The notes beneath the pieces are model-generated. The model was not told the DNA's origin. It made no database searches and saw nothing but the letters and a program-made list of their open reading frames with translations. A program made the translations under genes and the position numbers. Shown here one piece after another: positions 37,701 to 48,430 of a DNA stretch of 64,000 nt. This stretch comes from Cyclospora cayetanensis. Lineage: Eukaryota > Apicomplexa > Conoidasida > Eucoccidiorida > Eimeriidae. The stretch covers positions 186,001-250,000 of the forward strand of contig NW_020312037.1 of NCBI RefSeq assembly GCF_002999335.1. The letters run 5' to 3'. Position 1 is the stretch's first letter. Each line of letters begins with the position of its first letter.

Positions 37701-37840
37701 GCGGGGCTGGTCAGAACTACGTCGAGGCAAACTGGAACGATCCGGAGGATGTCGCTGCAGTGTGCCAACTCCTCGGGCCTCCCAGCGATTTAAGGCCGGC
37801 CCTCTGCAACACGGATGCACAGCCATCCGGGCAGTCGTAA
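34782..37840 (+). CDS. rimM: RimM-like ribosome maturation factor with plastid-type leader and C-terminal extension
   Basis: RimM assists assembly of the 30S subunit head by binding protein S19. Exons 34782-35529, 35865-35997, 36165-36306, 36505-36555 and 37013-37840 are in phase and give 633 aa. The N-terminus is a signal peptide (MRFLVLPLPLILLLPLQLLP) followed by a Ser/Arg/Lys-rich stretch, the bipartite pattern of apicoplast proteins. The RimM domain follows: LCAGRVRGAHGLLGQLKIHP (residues about 217-236), FHGIKDRTAASALTGCLIFV, then the PRC-barrel start LAADLIGFEV and IGRVTDVV, ending CLQIEVFKDLP. After this, about 250 further residues carry one C2HC-like finger (CEGCGLRF...CHERLC) and Pro/Gly-rich sequence, not part of known RimM. 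Apicoplast location is inferred from the leader. The C-terminal part could hide an unrecognised intron. Confidence 0.85.
36879..36966. repeat. 22 bp minisatellite, four copies, in RimM-like intron 4
   Basis: The unit tttctgtgcatatgtctgtg plus tg repeats four times with one substitution (g to c in copy 2). It ends about 45 bases before the acceptor of the last exon and stays open in all copies, creating a false coding frame. Confidence 0.9.
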
Positions 37841-38803
37841 GCCACACGACCATGGCGATACACACATACTTGAACGCAGCCTACAGACTGCGCCTTTTGC
37901 GGCGCAGGTATTCGTATCGCTTGCTGCTCAGTAATGCGTGCAAGGCATGGTGAGGTGGGCGGGGGGGATGTGTGTGTAGTACGCAAGCAACCGTGGATGC
38001 GGCCATCCACTGCTGCTGCCTGCTTCATTCGGACTCTGATGCCGCAGATTCTTGTTGCCCTTCGCTCTGGGAGTTACGGTGGATGAAGTCAACATCGGCG
38101 CGAAGACCCTCGGCATCAATGCACCGCCAGCACTCCTCCATTAGGCAGGCTGCACGGTGCAGCGCGCAGCTCGAAAGAAGAATACAGATTTGCTGGTGCT
38201 GCGGCTGCTGTTCCTCCTCGCATTGAGGCACCCTGCCTCCTACCCTATACGCAGGAAGACACATAACGTGGCGCCTACTTGATGCCACCCTCCTCTCCCT
38301 GTGAGGCCCCCAATCGGCTGGCTGGTGGCCTGCCTCCAAATAGACTGGCTCCTAGATCTCCCTACGCTCTGTGCACAAGTCGCCGGAGCAGCGATTTTCT
38401 CAGGACTGCTTCGCCGAGTGCCCTGTTGTTCAATGCGCTTCGCGCCCAGGCGGTCTTAAGACACGACGCCCGACCCCAGCCAGCTGCTGCGTTTTTTTGG
38501 CTTTTAAATATCCGTGTGTTTTGTAATAATGCGTCTTCTTCCACAACAGTTACATTTCTTGGCACTCTAAAAAGTGTACATTCCTAATTGCTCTATCCTG
38601 AGAAGCCGCGAGTTACTCTTTCTGATTACACGCGCGGTATATTTAAAAAGCTAAAAAAACACCACAAACCGGAGCCTAATAATCTCGCCTCCCCAAAACA
38701 ATAGAGAATACTGTCCCTTCCTCGCCCTATGACTTCCCAAGGCAAGGAACACCCAGGAAATAAGGGGTCCTCGTAAACACCATAAGATCCCAAAGGCACC
38801 ACA
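37841..38803. other. Convergent intergenic region
   Basis: This lies between the RimM-like gene (+) and the basic orphan gene (-). It includes the doubtful cysteine-rich minus-strand frame at 38025-38236. The part 38590-38803 is AT-rich, probably the 3' flank of the minus-strand orphan. Confidence 0.4.
38025..38236 (-). CDS. Possible cysteine-rich 3' exon
   Basis: A minus-strand frame reads CILLSSCALHRAACLMEECW and RCIDAEGLRADVDFI, then a polar tail ending before a stop at 38025. The Cys/His spacing (C-x5-C-x3-H-x2-C-x5-C-x2-C, approximate) and composition suggest a small folded or mitochondrial intermembrane-type protein. A weak acceptor (ggaggcag) precedes it, and a frame at 38362-38565 might be an earlier exon. 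No start was fixed and no family is recognised. Confidence 0.3.
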
Positions 38804-40543
38804 CTACGCACTCAGCCGCTTGGCTCGATTCGCTAGTCGTCTAGCCTGCCGACTCGGCAGTCTATCCTCAGGAAGAGGGCGGCTGCTTTCTCGTCGCCTC
38901 CGCCTGCGAGAAGAAGTCGCGGACTTTAGGAAAGGGGAATTCCAAGAATACGGCGCAGCCGCTCCGCTTTTCTTCGTGACTGCAGCCTCCGACAGCAGCA
39001 GCGCCACGTCGATGGCAGCGCCCAGTGCACGACGTACAGCGGAGAAGTTTTGTGTTGCATTCCGATTCTGCTGCTGACCAAGCTCTCCCTCCTCAGCCTG
39101 CGTCGGGGAGTTCTCCTGCTCGCCTCTGTCGGCAGGAGGGGCACTGTTGTGGGGCACTTCGTCACCCCCGCCTCGAGGGCCTGTCCACCTCAGTACCTTC
39201 TGCAGCCGCTCATCTTCTGCGCGCACGAACCACGGCAAGGCTGCCAATGCAGAGGCTTCTGCAGGCGCATGTCCTCCCGTGCCGGATGCATCGCTGTCGC
39301 AACTGCAAGCCAGATAAGCCCGTATGCCCTCCAGCAACTCCTTCTCGCGCGCCTTTCGCTCTGCAGCGACGACATTCGAAGCCTCTTGCGGAAGAAGAAC
39401 TCCAGCAACCATAGGCTCTACCGGCCGTCTGGGGGCAGCCCAGTTGACGCGGCGGCTTTGCTGCGCTCTTGCCATCTTAAGGCCCCTCCACGGCTGCAGG
39501 CCTCCTCCGCTATTCCACCAGGGAAGGGGAGATGCAGCAACAGCCGCAGTGGCAGGGGGAAGAGTGTACCCCACTGAAGCAGCAGCAGCGACAGACTGAG
39601 GCGGAGCCACAGCAATCACCGCGTCAACTAGCAACTCCCGCAAATCCGCGTGCAAACGCTGAAGCGCCTCAGCCGACATTGTTTGCAGCACTTTTGGCGG
39701 GGGACACGCCTCTAGAGCCGCCCGAACAGCAGAAATACAGTCTTTAGACGTTGTCGTAGGCTCCTTTTTTTCAAGTGCTGCATTTGGGAGGTTGCGCAAA
39801 TCATTGTGTTCGGTGGAACGCCCTATTTCGTGCTTCGTCTCCTCTTGGTTGCGAGCCGCATGACTTATTCTTTCCTTTTCTTCGGATTTGTTCTGCTCAA
39901 AGATCTGCTGCCTCTGTTCCTTCAACTCTCTCAGCAGTTTACGCTCCCGGCCTCTACACTCCTTGTGTCGAGTGTACATCCAGCGGTGCATCAACTGGTC
40001 CCTGTGATTTCTCCTCCACGCGAAAAACTTGCGTTTTGCTGGCAAATTCGAAAATTCCCAGCCTTCATCTCGCCGATGCTTGCGTAATCGGCGACGATAC
40101 CGAATAGAAGGCTCCAAAGACAAAAACTGAGGACCTGGAAAACCAGGTACCAACCGGGTGCCGCGGGGAAGATGCTTCATCGGTGCAGTGATGCCTGCAT
40201 TTTGCTGCCAGGAGGGGAGGGCGACGAATGAGTCTTCGTTTGCTGCGAGAGGTGCGTTCCCCCCGTCTGCCTCCTCTGAAGCGTTGGTAGAGCTCGCATG
40301 CGCGGAGGCACAGGCCACGGGAGACAGTGTCTTGGTGGCGGTCAGTAGGGGGCAGCTAAGTCGGGAAGAGCAGTGCGATAAAGAAAATGAGCAGGCACGA
40401 GGGATTGAAGCATCAAGCCAATGCAGTAGGCAAAGGGCCAAAAACCCGTGCGTGAGTTTCTGTTTGTTTTTGCTGGCAAAAACGAACACGAAAAGGCTTG
40501 GTGGCAGAAAGGCACTAGAGATCCAAAGGCAAGGCCCACACAT
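38804..40543 (-). CDS. Basic orphan protein, 579 aa, single exon
   Basis: One uninterrupted minus-strand frame starts at an ATG. The first 60 residues are hydrophobic and Ser/Leu-rich (LFVFVFASKNKQ; LALCLLHWL), which could be a targeting leader. A later in-frame Met (MKHLPRGTRLVPGFPGPQF, about residue 122) is an alternative start. The central part is strongly basic and helical (RYRRRLRKHRRDEGWEF; KFFAWRRNHRDQLMHRW), followed by a charged coiled-coil-prone region. The C-terminal half is Ala-rich, ending in Arg-rich clusters (SSRRRRRRESSRPL; RQARRLANRAKRLSA). Such a basic composition with a leader would fit an organelle ribosome-associated or RNA-binding protein, but this is inference; no domain is recognised. 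Confidence 0.6.
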   Translation of the reverse strand: MCGPCLWISSAFLPPSLFVFVFASKNKQKLTHGFLALCLLHWLDASIPRACSFSLSHCSSRLSCPLLTATKTLSPVACASAHASSTNASEEADGGNAPLAANEDSFVALPSWQQNAGITAPMKHLPRGTRLVPGFPGPQFLSLEPSIRYRRRLRKHRRDEGWEFSNLPAKRKFFAWRRNHRDQLMHRWMYTRHKECRGRERKLLRELKEQRQQIFEQNKSEEKERISHAARNQEETKHEIGRSTEHNDLRNLPNAALEKKEPTTTSKDCISAVRAALEACPPPKVLQTMSAEALQRLHADLRELLVDAVIAVAPPQSVAAAASVGYTLPPATAAVAASPLPWWNSGGGLQPWRGLKMARAQQSRRVNWAAPRRPVEPMVAGVLLPQEASNVVAAERKAREKELLEGIRAYLACSCDSDASGTGGHAPAEASALAALPWFVRAEDERLQKVLRWTGPRGGGDEVPHNSAPPADRGEQENSPTQAEEGELGQQQNRNATQNFSAVRRALGAAIDVALLLSEAAVTKKSGAAAPYSWNSPFLKSATSSRRRRRRESSRPLPEDRLPSRQARRLANRAKRLSA

Positions 40544-41882
40544 GGTGGGTCAGCAGCCGAAGCTGGTTACCATATCCAGAACAGCCAAGCTGCCATTTCT
40601 GTTGGCGACGGCAGGCGGCTTACACAGAAGCAATGAGAACCAGAACCTGACATAAGGGGGGAGGAAAGAGCGCGAGTTGAACGAGGGGCGCGATGATGGG
40701 GAAAATGGTTGCCTGGAAAATTGGTACGTGTACTGCTTTCTCCGATCACATTTGCCTCATGAGGTCATGCCAACATGAACGATGCGGTGGCGCGAAGTCA
40801 CCGGCGTGTTAGTGTGGCAAAGCGTGGCATACATACACCTCGACTGAGAAAGGGAGGGACGAAAGCCTGCTCATAAAACAGAAGGACTTCGATTTAGGCT
40901 CAGTTCGTTCTTCTACCTCGACTGATGAACATTTCATCCTTTTAGTATTGAATGCATGCAACCCAGTTGCGAAAGGGCTGCGGCCCCGTGAAGCCAGGCC
41001 CTCGTTCAGGATGGTTTGGCTACTTTCTGTGCTCCACCAGAAAAACGACCCAACTAGCCCTTCTTTGTACTGAGCAGCATGCGAGCTATTCATTAGTGCT
41101 GATATTTCCACGTGTGGCGCGAAATTACCCACTGTGTGTTTTCGGCTGGCTGTGGTCGCTGCCCTTTCGCGCCGCCTATAGCGGACCCATTGTTGGCTTG
41201 TTTTTCGTCCTGTTTTATTGGTTATGCTTCTATTGACCAAGGTTTTGACTCAACCTTGGTTTAGATACTTCTCTGCAATCTTAAAGCTTCATCGCCGTAT
41301 CGCGGTCGCAGGCTCGGCGCTACGCCACTCGCCCACGCCAAAACACATTTCTTAGGAGAACTGCTTTCACACGAAAGAGTTTGGCCTCACACGTCTTTAG
41401 CGGAAAGCGTAATTACAGAGAAGTGTCCTGAATTTCTGCTGTTAACAGTTGTTTCGTCGTGGGTACAGGATTTTTTTCTCCTGCTGAGCGGGGGGACTGG
41501 AGCGTCCATTATCAATACTTCGTGCAAACGCTTTCTTTTCTGCTGATGGTTTTGCCTTCTAGTTGCTTGGAGAATGACAGCGCTTGTGGTCTAAGGTCAT
41601 CAAGGTAAACCTTTCGTGGAAAGCTCTCAGGCGCTTTAAGAGCTCCCGACTCCATGGCATCCTCTCTGGTGCTCCCGCTGCAGCTTTCTAGTAGAGAGGG
41701 GGTGCGCCACAAGCTCGATTGGTCCTGCCTGTCTCTGTAAACACCTGTGGAGCTTTATTCGGCTCCCTGAGATCTACCTGCGGCCACAACAACTTCTCCT
41801 TTCACCTCATTATTTGAGGCAAGGAGGCAGAGAAGGGTATTCAATTGGGTACTGTTGGAGAGATTATTTTCAGCAGGAGGAG
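40544..41882. other. Divergent intergenic region
   Basis: This lies between the basic orphan gene and the ARF-like gene. It contains a perfect 9 bp inverted repeat at 41236-41260 with a 7 base loop (accaaggtt...aaccttggt). No gene was supported. Confidence 0.4.
41236..41260. repeat. Perfect 9 bp inverted repeat (hairpin)
   Basis: ACCAAGGTT, loop TTGACTC, AACCTTGGT. It lies about 620 bases upstream of the ARF-like start codon. It could be a protein-binding palindrome or an RNA hairpin in a 5' leader; the function is unknown. Confidence 0.6.
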
Positions 41883-43792
41883 ATGGGAGCCTTCAACAGC
41901 TGCATCGCCGGAACGCTTCGGCTCTGCTGTGCGAAGCGAGTACACCAGATCCGCGTAGCCGGGCCCGCACAAGCAGGGAAGACTTCCATCATTAAGTGGA
42001 TGAAATACAAGAGCTTCTTCAAACTTGCACCCACTGAGGGTCTGTCCTAGAGTTCTCAGCTAAATACCTTTAGGCTTTACGACACGGCACGCCACGCACA
42101 CAGTCAAGTTGTACTCTAGGGCATAAAATACGGCAGGCGGAGCGAGAGGGGCTTGGGAACTTGAGATGGGCCGCGTGTCCAGCCACACTGTAAATATTTC
42201 TGTCTGTCTGCTACTGAGTCTCTTGCTTCATCAAACACACTCCATTGTAGCGCCGTGATCATGCCTCGTATCGCTCACTATTCCTCGTGATGGGTGCAGG
42301 TCTGGAGGTCGATCGAATTGACTACCCGGATACGGCTCTCGTTATGTGGGACACGCGGCAACACTTTGAGGATATGGTAAACCGCAGACTCTCGCTAAAA
42401 CCCCTATCTTCTCTTCTGTGTAAAGTTTTTCTCGAGTGCCTCCGTGCGCCATCACTTAAAGCTTCTTGCGTATCTCTCCGTGCATGCTGTACCTACACTT
42501 TATCATGGCGTGGCGCTGCGCACTGCCTGCTTGTCTGTCGTCCTCCTCTCTTTTCTCGACCCTCCCTGCACTCCGCAATCCTGGTGCCCGTTCAAGGCAT
42601 CCCACTGAGCACAATTCTTGATGCGTGCTGCTTACAATACTTGTGCCCTACGATTTCCCATCTCACTGCTGCTTACAACAGTTCGCTTGATGGTTTTTGT
42701 GGATACGCACCCCGTCGGCATGCGAAACACAGCTAATTCCGTGTGCTAGCAGGCCGATTTTGCAGAAATCGAAGCGCTGCGCCTCTCTCATGATATACGA
42801 TCATGCTGCTTTGGGTTACTGCTTGCCTCTCGCAGGTTCGCCCTCACCAGTTGGATATCCGTTGCATCATTTTCGTGGTTGACAGTTCTGACCCTGGCCG
42901 GCTCCGTGTTGGTGAGCGTCTTCTCCCTGCTTCAACTCCTGCTCGCTTGAGTGTCCTCATGCCATTTTTTTTTGCAAAATGAAGGCCGTCTTGCTGCCTC
43001 GCCCTCGCTCTCGTTATTCCCCTTCGCATGCTGTGCTAGCAGGACGCAAGCCTTTGTTTGGCTCCCTCCCTTATAAACAATTCAATTTCAGGTCGCTGGA
43101 TGCATTCGGCGGCTGCGGTGCCTGTGCTCATCGCAATCCTCTCAGTCGTTGTATTCCGTGCGGTTTCATGAATGCAGCAAATCGCTCACTAGACAGGCTG
43201 ATGCGAGACCTGCCAAACGCTAGCATCCTTCTTGTCTTCGCCACGAAGCAAGACAGACCCGGTGCCTTATCGGTTGCCGAAATTCAACACGAACTCAGCC
43301 TTCACCAACTTGTTGACAAAGAATGGTTAGCCGCCCTTTTATTTGCAAAATATGCACGCCATAGTCAAATAAACTCCGCGCTGGTGGCCCCCTTCCCTGC
43401 CTGCCGCTTACACCGGTGTTGTCTCGTCCTTTCTTCGTCTTCTCTTGGGTTGCGCTGTGCAAATCGTTGTCGTCAAAGTCTTCAAAACTCCTTGAAAATC
43501 GCCTTGTTTTAACAAACCATATCCCATATACATACATATATGTATGTATGTGGGATATGTATACTCTACCTATTCCGCCCTTGTGTTGCGCTTTCTGAAG
43601 TGCCCACCACCTTCCTTTCTGTGCTGCGTTGGCTGTCGCAGCGGGGTCTTTGCCTGCAGTGCCAAGACCGGAGAGGGCATAGAGGAGGGCATATCCTGGC
43701 TTATCAGGCAACTCAAGCAGCAGGATGGTGGGACCTGCGCATGCGAGAGCGATCAGGTGATTCCTTGCTTCTTGCAGCAGTTGCCCGTTTGA
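41883..43792 (+). CDS. Divergent ARF/ARL-family small GTPase
   Basis: ARF-family GTPases recruit effectors to membranes. Exons 41883-42039, 42300-42376, 42836-42911, 43178-43325 and 43642-43792 are in phase and give 202 aa. The start MGAFNSCIAG has Gly2, allowing N-myristoylation; an upstream in-frame start at 41814 would lose this. G1 is GPAQAGKTS, and switch I TEGLEV matches the ARF T-x-G pattern. The G3 region reads VMWDTRQHFED, so the usual WDxGGQ has lost both glycines and the catalytic Gln. IIFVVDSSD is intact, G4 is ATKQD (Asn replaced by Thr) and G5 is ACSAKTGEGI, as in ARL2/3-type proteins. The C-terminus has a 20-residue Cys-containing extension. It may bind nucleotide without normal hydrolysis. 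Which ARL subfamily it belongs to is unclear. Confidence 0.85.
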
Positions 43793-45317
43793 CAGACGGG
43801 GATGGGAACCGCAGCGGCAACAGCGCTCGCATCGGCCTATCCTATATATATATATCACGGAGTATTAACCGCTGCGCATTTTGCAAGCGACGCACGGAGA
43901 AGATATCGTAATGATCCTAGACGCAACGTTAGCAGCGAATACGTGCAACGCCGCACCGTGTCAGTGCAGTAGGCAATGCCTCCGAGCGCTGCAAGCAGTC
44001 TGAGATCTTAATGCAACGCGACAAAGCGCTCCTGTGCCTCTCTTGTAGCACGTAGTTCCAATAAGCGCTCCTTGGCATAGCGACAACTGGAAAAGTTGGC
44101 CGTTATGGGCATGCAGAACCTGCGCTCAAAGCCCCACCTTTGCTGCAGCACCACGGTGCCGCAGCTGCTACGTGTTGCTCGACGCACCAGAAGAAGCAGC
44201 GAAGCCTTTGCCGGCAATGGGGAGACAGTCGCTGAGTGGCGTACGAAAGGAAGCGCAGCAACACGTACAAGGGCTTGCGTAGAAGCCAGCAGCAGCACCA
44301 CTATCTGCATTTGCCGCAGCCGCCACGGCCCCTTATCCTTGCGGCAGTAGACGCTGTGCTGCGGCATTCCCACCGTCGGCAGGCCGATACTGGAAGCCTC
44401 GCGCGAAGGCTTGCCACGTTACATGCGCTTAAGGCCTCTAGGGCGTAGATAGAGCACACAGCTGTGCCGAACGCCGCAGAGTTGTGATTGTTCGTGTCTC
44501 CTTCGCAGCCGCGGCGCAACCCTTACTAGAGTTCCCTAGCAAAGTGAGGGAGCATTCTGATCTGCGCTGTCACGATAGACTACGCCCTTTGTACAAAGCC
44601 GCAACACGCCATGGACACGCGTCTGAGTCTGTGGCTGAGTTTTTGTTTAGATACGCACCCCCAGACTCTAGGAGGTTTCTTTCTCCAGGGAATGCAGGAA
44701 GTTCTAAGGCAAAAGAAAGGGGCCCACCATTACGTGTGAACTGCACGGAAAAGAATCACTGTATAGAGTGGCGGCCGGGGGTGATGGGCTACAGGGTGCA
44801 GCAGGGAGACGGGAGGGATGCATAGGAAAACAAAGTAAGTGCGAAGTGACACATCAGCCCCGGAGATCAAAGGGGGCAGCTAGCTGCGAAGAGCATGGCA
44901 GCCAGCGAGAGGCACCAAATGTGCCGCGGCAGCCGTTAGCCGTGGGCTGGGAAAGGGATACAGAGGCGCATCGGGTGTCTGGCGAGCAGAGAAAAAGCAC
45001 CGCTGTGCGCACTTAGAGAGACAAAAGACACCCTCCCTACGCAATGACAATCTTTCAGTGACAGCCCCCATAACCCCCCAACTACGCAGAGATTATATTT
45101 TCGCCTTTCCCTTCAGCTGCTTCCAGGCGGGAGAGACCGCGCAACAGGGACCGCTGGCGGTGCTTGTGCAACTGCGGCACAGAAGATGCACACCACACAA
45201 GCGCATCTTGCCATGGCCAGCAGACAGAAGAAGGACAAGTGGATACCTAGCGCTATTCACGTGGCGAGTGCGCGATTATAGGCATCGCACCTGTGCCCGC
45301 CCGTTCCCCTCGACTCT
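43793..45317. other. Convergent intergenic region
   Basis: This lies between the ARF-like gene (+) and the SLP2 gene (-). Its one candidate gene is the small minus-strand frame at 44008-44367. The rest holds short open frames on both strands without recognisable motifs. Confidence 0.4.
44008..44367 (-). CDS. Possible small leader-bearing protein
   Basis: A minus-strand ATG-initiated frame of about 119 codons. An internal Met begins a signal-like stretch (MQIVVLLLASTQALVRVAAL). The C-terminus is basic and helical (CRYAKERLLELRATREAQER) and resembles the tail of a small mitochondrial protein. No domain is recognised and no introns are needed. It could equally be a chance frame in a GC-rich stretch. 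Confidence 0.35.
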   Translation of the reverse strand: MPQHSVYCRKDKGPWRLRQMQIVVLLLASTQALVRVAALPFVRHSATVSPLPAKASLLLLVRRATRSSCGTVVLQQRWGFERRFCMPITANFSSCRYAKERLLELRATREAQERFVALH

Positions 45318-46997
45318 TTACAGCAGGCTGGCGGGCAGAACGGCCTTACCACTCTTATCTACGGCCTTGAATACGCCGAGGGCTTGCCCTAGCATGTGTG
45401 CGGTGTTTGCGGCATCTGCTGGAATAATGAGGGTGTTGCTGCTCTCAGCGAGACGGCCAAAGGCAGACACATAGTTCTCCGCCAATTGCAGGCTCAGGGC
45501 TTGCATGCCGCCTAACGCAGTGGACAAAGGCCAGCCAAAAATCCACAAATTCAAGGGCCTCTAGAGGCGGCAGGCACCAGCAGAGCGCATGCGCCCACGC
45601 TGTGCTAGCCATAAAGGCTGAACAGGAGGCCCCCCTTTCCCCCGCCAAGCCCCTCTTCCCCGCCGCGAGCACCGATATCTTCGGCTAGCAGACGTACCCG
45701 GGATGCCCGTAGTCTCCGCAATCCTCCTGACGCTTTCTGCTGCGGCTGCAGCTCTTTGCCGCACCGCCTCCGCATGCCCCTCTGCATCGAGAATCGTTGC
45801 TTCCTTCTGCCCCAACGCCAAGTTCACCAGGCGCTCCCTCTCCCCCTCGCTTCGCAGAACTTCGGCCCGCTTCAGCCTTTCCGCTTCGGCCTAAGACAAC
45901 GCCGCAAGAAAGTGACGCCCCTCATGCAGCACAGCAACGGGTAGAAACTCTGCCGCCATGGCAGCGGAAGGGGCTGCCAGGCACTCCCCCCTTCTACACA
46001 CTCGCTGCCCAAACAGAAACCAGCCTTGCAAACAATGGGAGAAACAGTGCATTGTCTGTGATAGAGCGTGGCGTATTTTAGCAAGTTCAAAGGCGTGTAG
46101 TAGAACTCTGAGCCCGCATAATGACGGAGGACCTTCTAAGCAGTCCTCAAAAACCTCAGCCCTCCCCCCTTCCTCTCTCCCTCCGTCCCCTGCTTTGTTC
46201 AGCGTTCAGCCGTTGAACGAGGGGGATCGCGAACTCGATTACCGCCTGCCCCCATACATGAGGCAAGCAACCGACGGCCGGCGCACATGTCTCCAAAAGA
46301 AAGCAATTCAAAGCCTCAGCAGCAGATTTGACGTATCCCCTCCCACGACCCCTCGAGCGCGAAACGCAAGCAGGCACGTGTCACAAGTAGTCAGAAAAAG
46401 CAGCGTAATGAGGGGCACAGCGAGTGCCAATTACCTGCCGTTCCATTGCGCTTCGGATATTTGCGGGAAGCAGGATATCTCGTATCTCGTAACGCAGGCA
46501 TGTCACACCCCAGGGCTTTGCGGCCGAGTTGATCGCCTAATGGCAAGACCACACAGTGCACACATTCTCAGTACATCCCCCGCCTCTCTTTCACGCATGA
46601 ACACACCAGCGCGGCATGGCGAAACGTAAAACAGGCACGACAAAACACTTCTCACACCATTCCCAAACACACAACGCTTCCGAGCAAAGACGTCAGGCAG
46701 GATGCGCTACTTTTCTTCATGCAATGTACGAGGCAGGCCATGCGGACAAGCTCTCCTGCATGCGACCTCCCGTACAATGTCTCGCCAATGCCCCCTTCCC
46801 AACACTTTTTTTCGAGCACTTACAGCTGCCCAACGCGTTCTACTCCTCGGTATCACACTGCACCTTTAATGCCATCCAACGCTCGGCCAAGCCAACTATA
46901 TACAGAGTATATATGTAGGTGTGTAGTTTGTATATATTATGTACAGATATACATACACACACGTTCTACATGTACGTATATATATATACATACATGC

Positions 46998-47030
<33 letters not shown>

Positions 47031-48396
47031 CGTGCTACACATACACACTTGCCCACGCAATTCTCCTTGAGACACTGACAACGAGAGGGCTCTAGGCAAA
47101 CGCTCTCCCTCCACCAACCCCCTCTCTCCCCCCCACGCACCTCTACAATCGCTTTATTCAGAGCATCGCGCTCAAGAAAGGTGTTGTCTAGCGTCAGCTT
47201 TCCCAGCTCAGAGCGCATGGTGGTCTGCGCCAATTGCGTTACTGCGAATATCGGGTTCTCCACCCCATAAGACGCCTGCATACCCCTCACAGGAAATAAA
47301 ATCAACAAATCAGAAAGGTAATGACAGATGGCCGTAGACGCCAAGCAGTAGTACCCGTTAAACGCAAGCGCGCTCATGCCCTTAAAGCAAGGACGAAGGG
47401 ATCCCCGTCGGCAATAGCAACGTACCTTGTAAGCATCTTCGACGCGAACGTACAGCACGCCATCAATCTGCAAGGTCACCTATGCAAAAATGCGGCAGCG
47501 GAAGAAGACCAGAAAAAAACGCTTTTGCCACTCGCAAACACCGCAAAATAGGCGCACCCTAAAAAATTGGGTTCAAATAGAAGTGGGATCTGCTATTACA
47601 TGAAGATATCCTTCAACGTATTTAATAGGAAATTATTCTTCAAGTAACAGAAAGACGCTCTCTATAAATGGCAAGATGTCAGGCATGGGGAAAAGGAAGA
47701 AAATGCCAGGAAGCGAGGTGGCGATAGACAGACAGAGGGGTGGCGGCCAGTGATAGCCCCTCAGAAGAAAGCAACATAAGGGTCTCCAAGACGCAGATCT
47801 TGCAGCGAAATGAAAAGATGCACGGAGCAAGAGAATGATGGATGAAGAAATAGCATCTCTGCAGACGCTATTCTATGCAGGACGATCGGCCGATCCGCTT
47901 GGGGGGTGCAAAGCGCCTGCTCTGCCCCTCCCAGGCTGCATCTATTGTGCTCGTGCAAAGTCGTGAGGGCGACTGCATGCATTGCTTGCTGTACATTATC
48001 TCGCGTGATGGCAGTCTGGTTCGGGATAATCAAAGTTTCTTCCTTCAGAGAATGCGCATATGCGACGCGATCCACAACAGGCACGAGCAGATGAAGGCCC
48101 GAGGGCAGCACTCTGTGAAAGCGGCCAAACCTGAACATGAGAGAGAGAGGCAGGCAGACAGGCAGGCACGCGGCAGTCAGAATGGTTGCTTTCAATGCAT
48201 CGAGAGATACATATAGCTCGATAGGTATACATATATATGCGAAGAAGCATACAACTCCGGGGGACGCACTCTGAGGCACAACTCAGCCTTTGATTCGAGG
48301 AAAGGCAAACACCCACAAATGAGAGCGAGGGGCTGTAAAAGGCAGTAGAGGCGCTCAGTTTGTGCTAGAAGCGAGGGTGATCATCCGCAACACACG

Positions 48397-48430
<34 letters not shown>

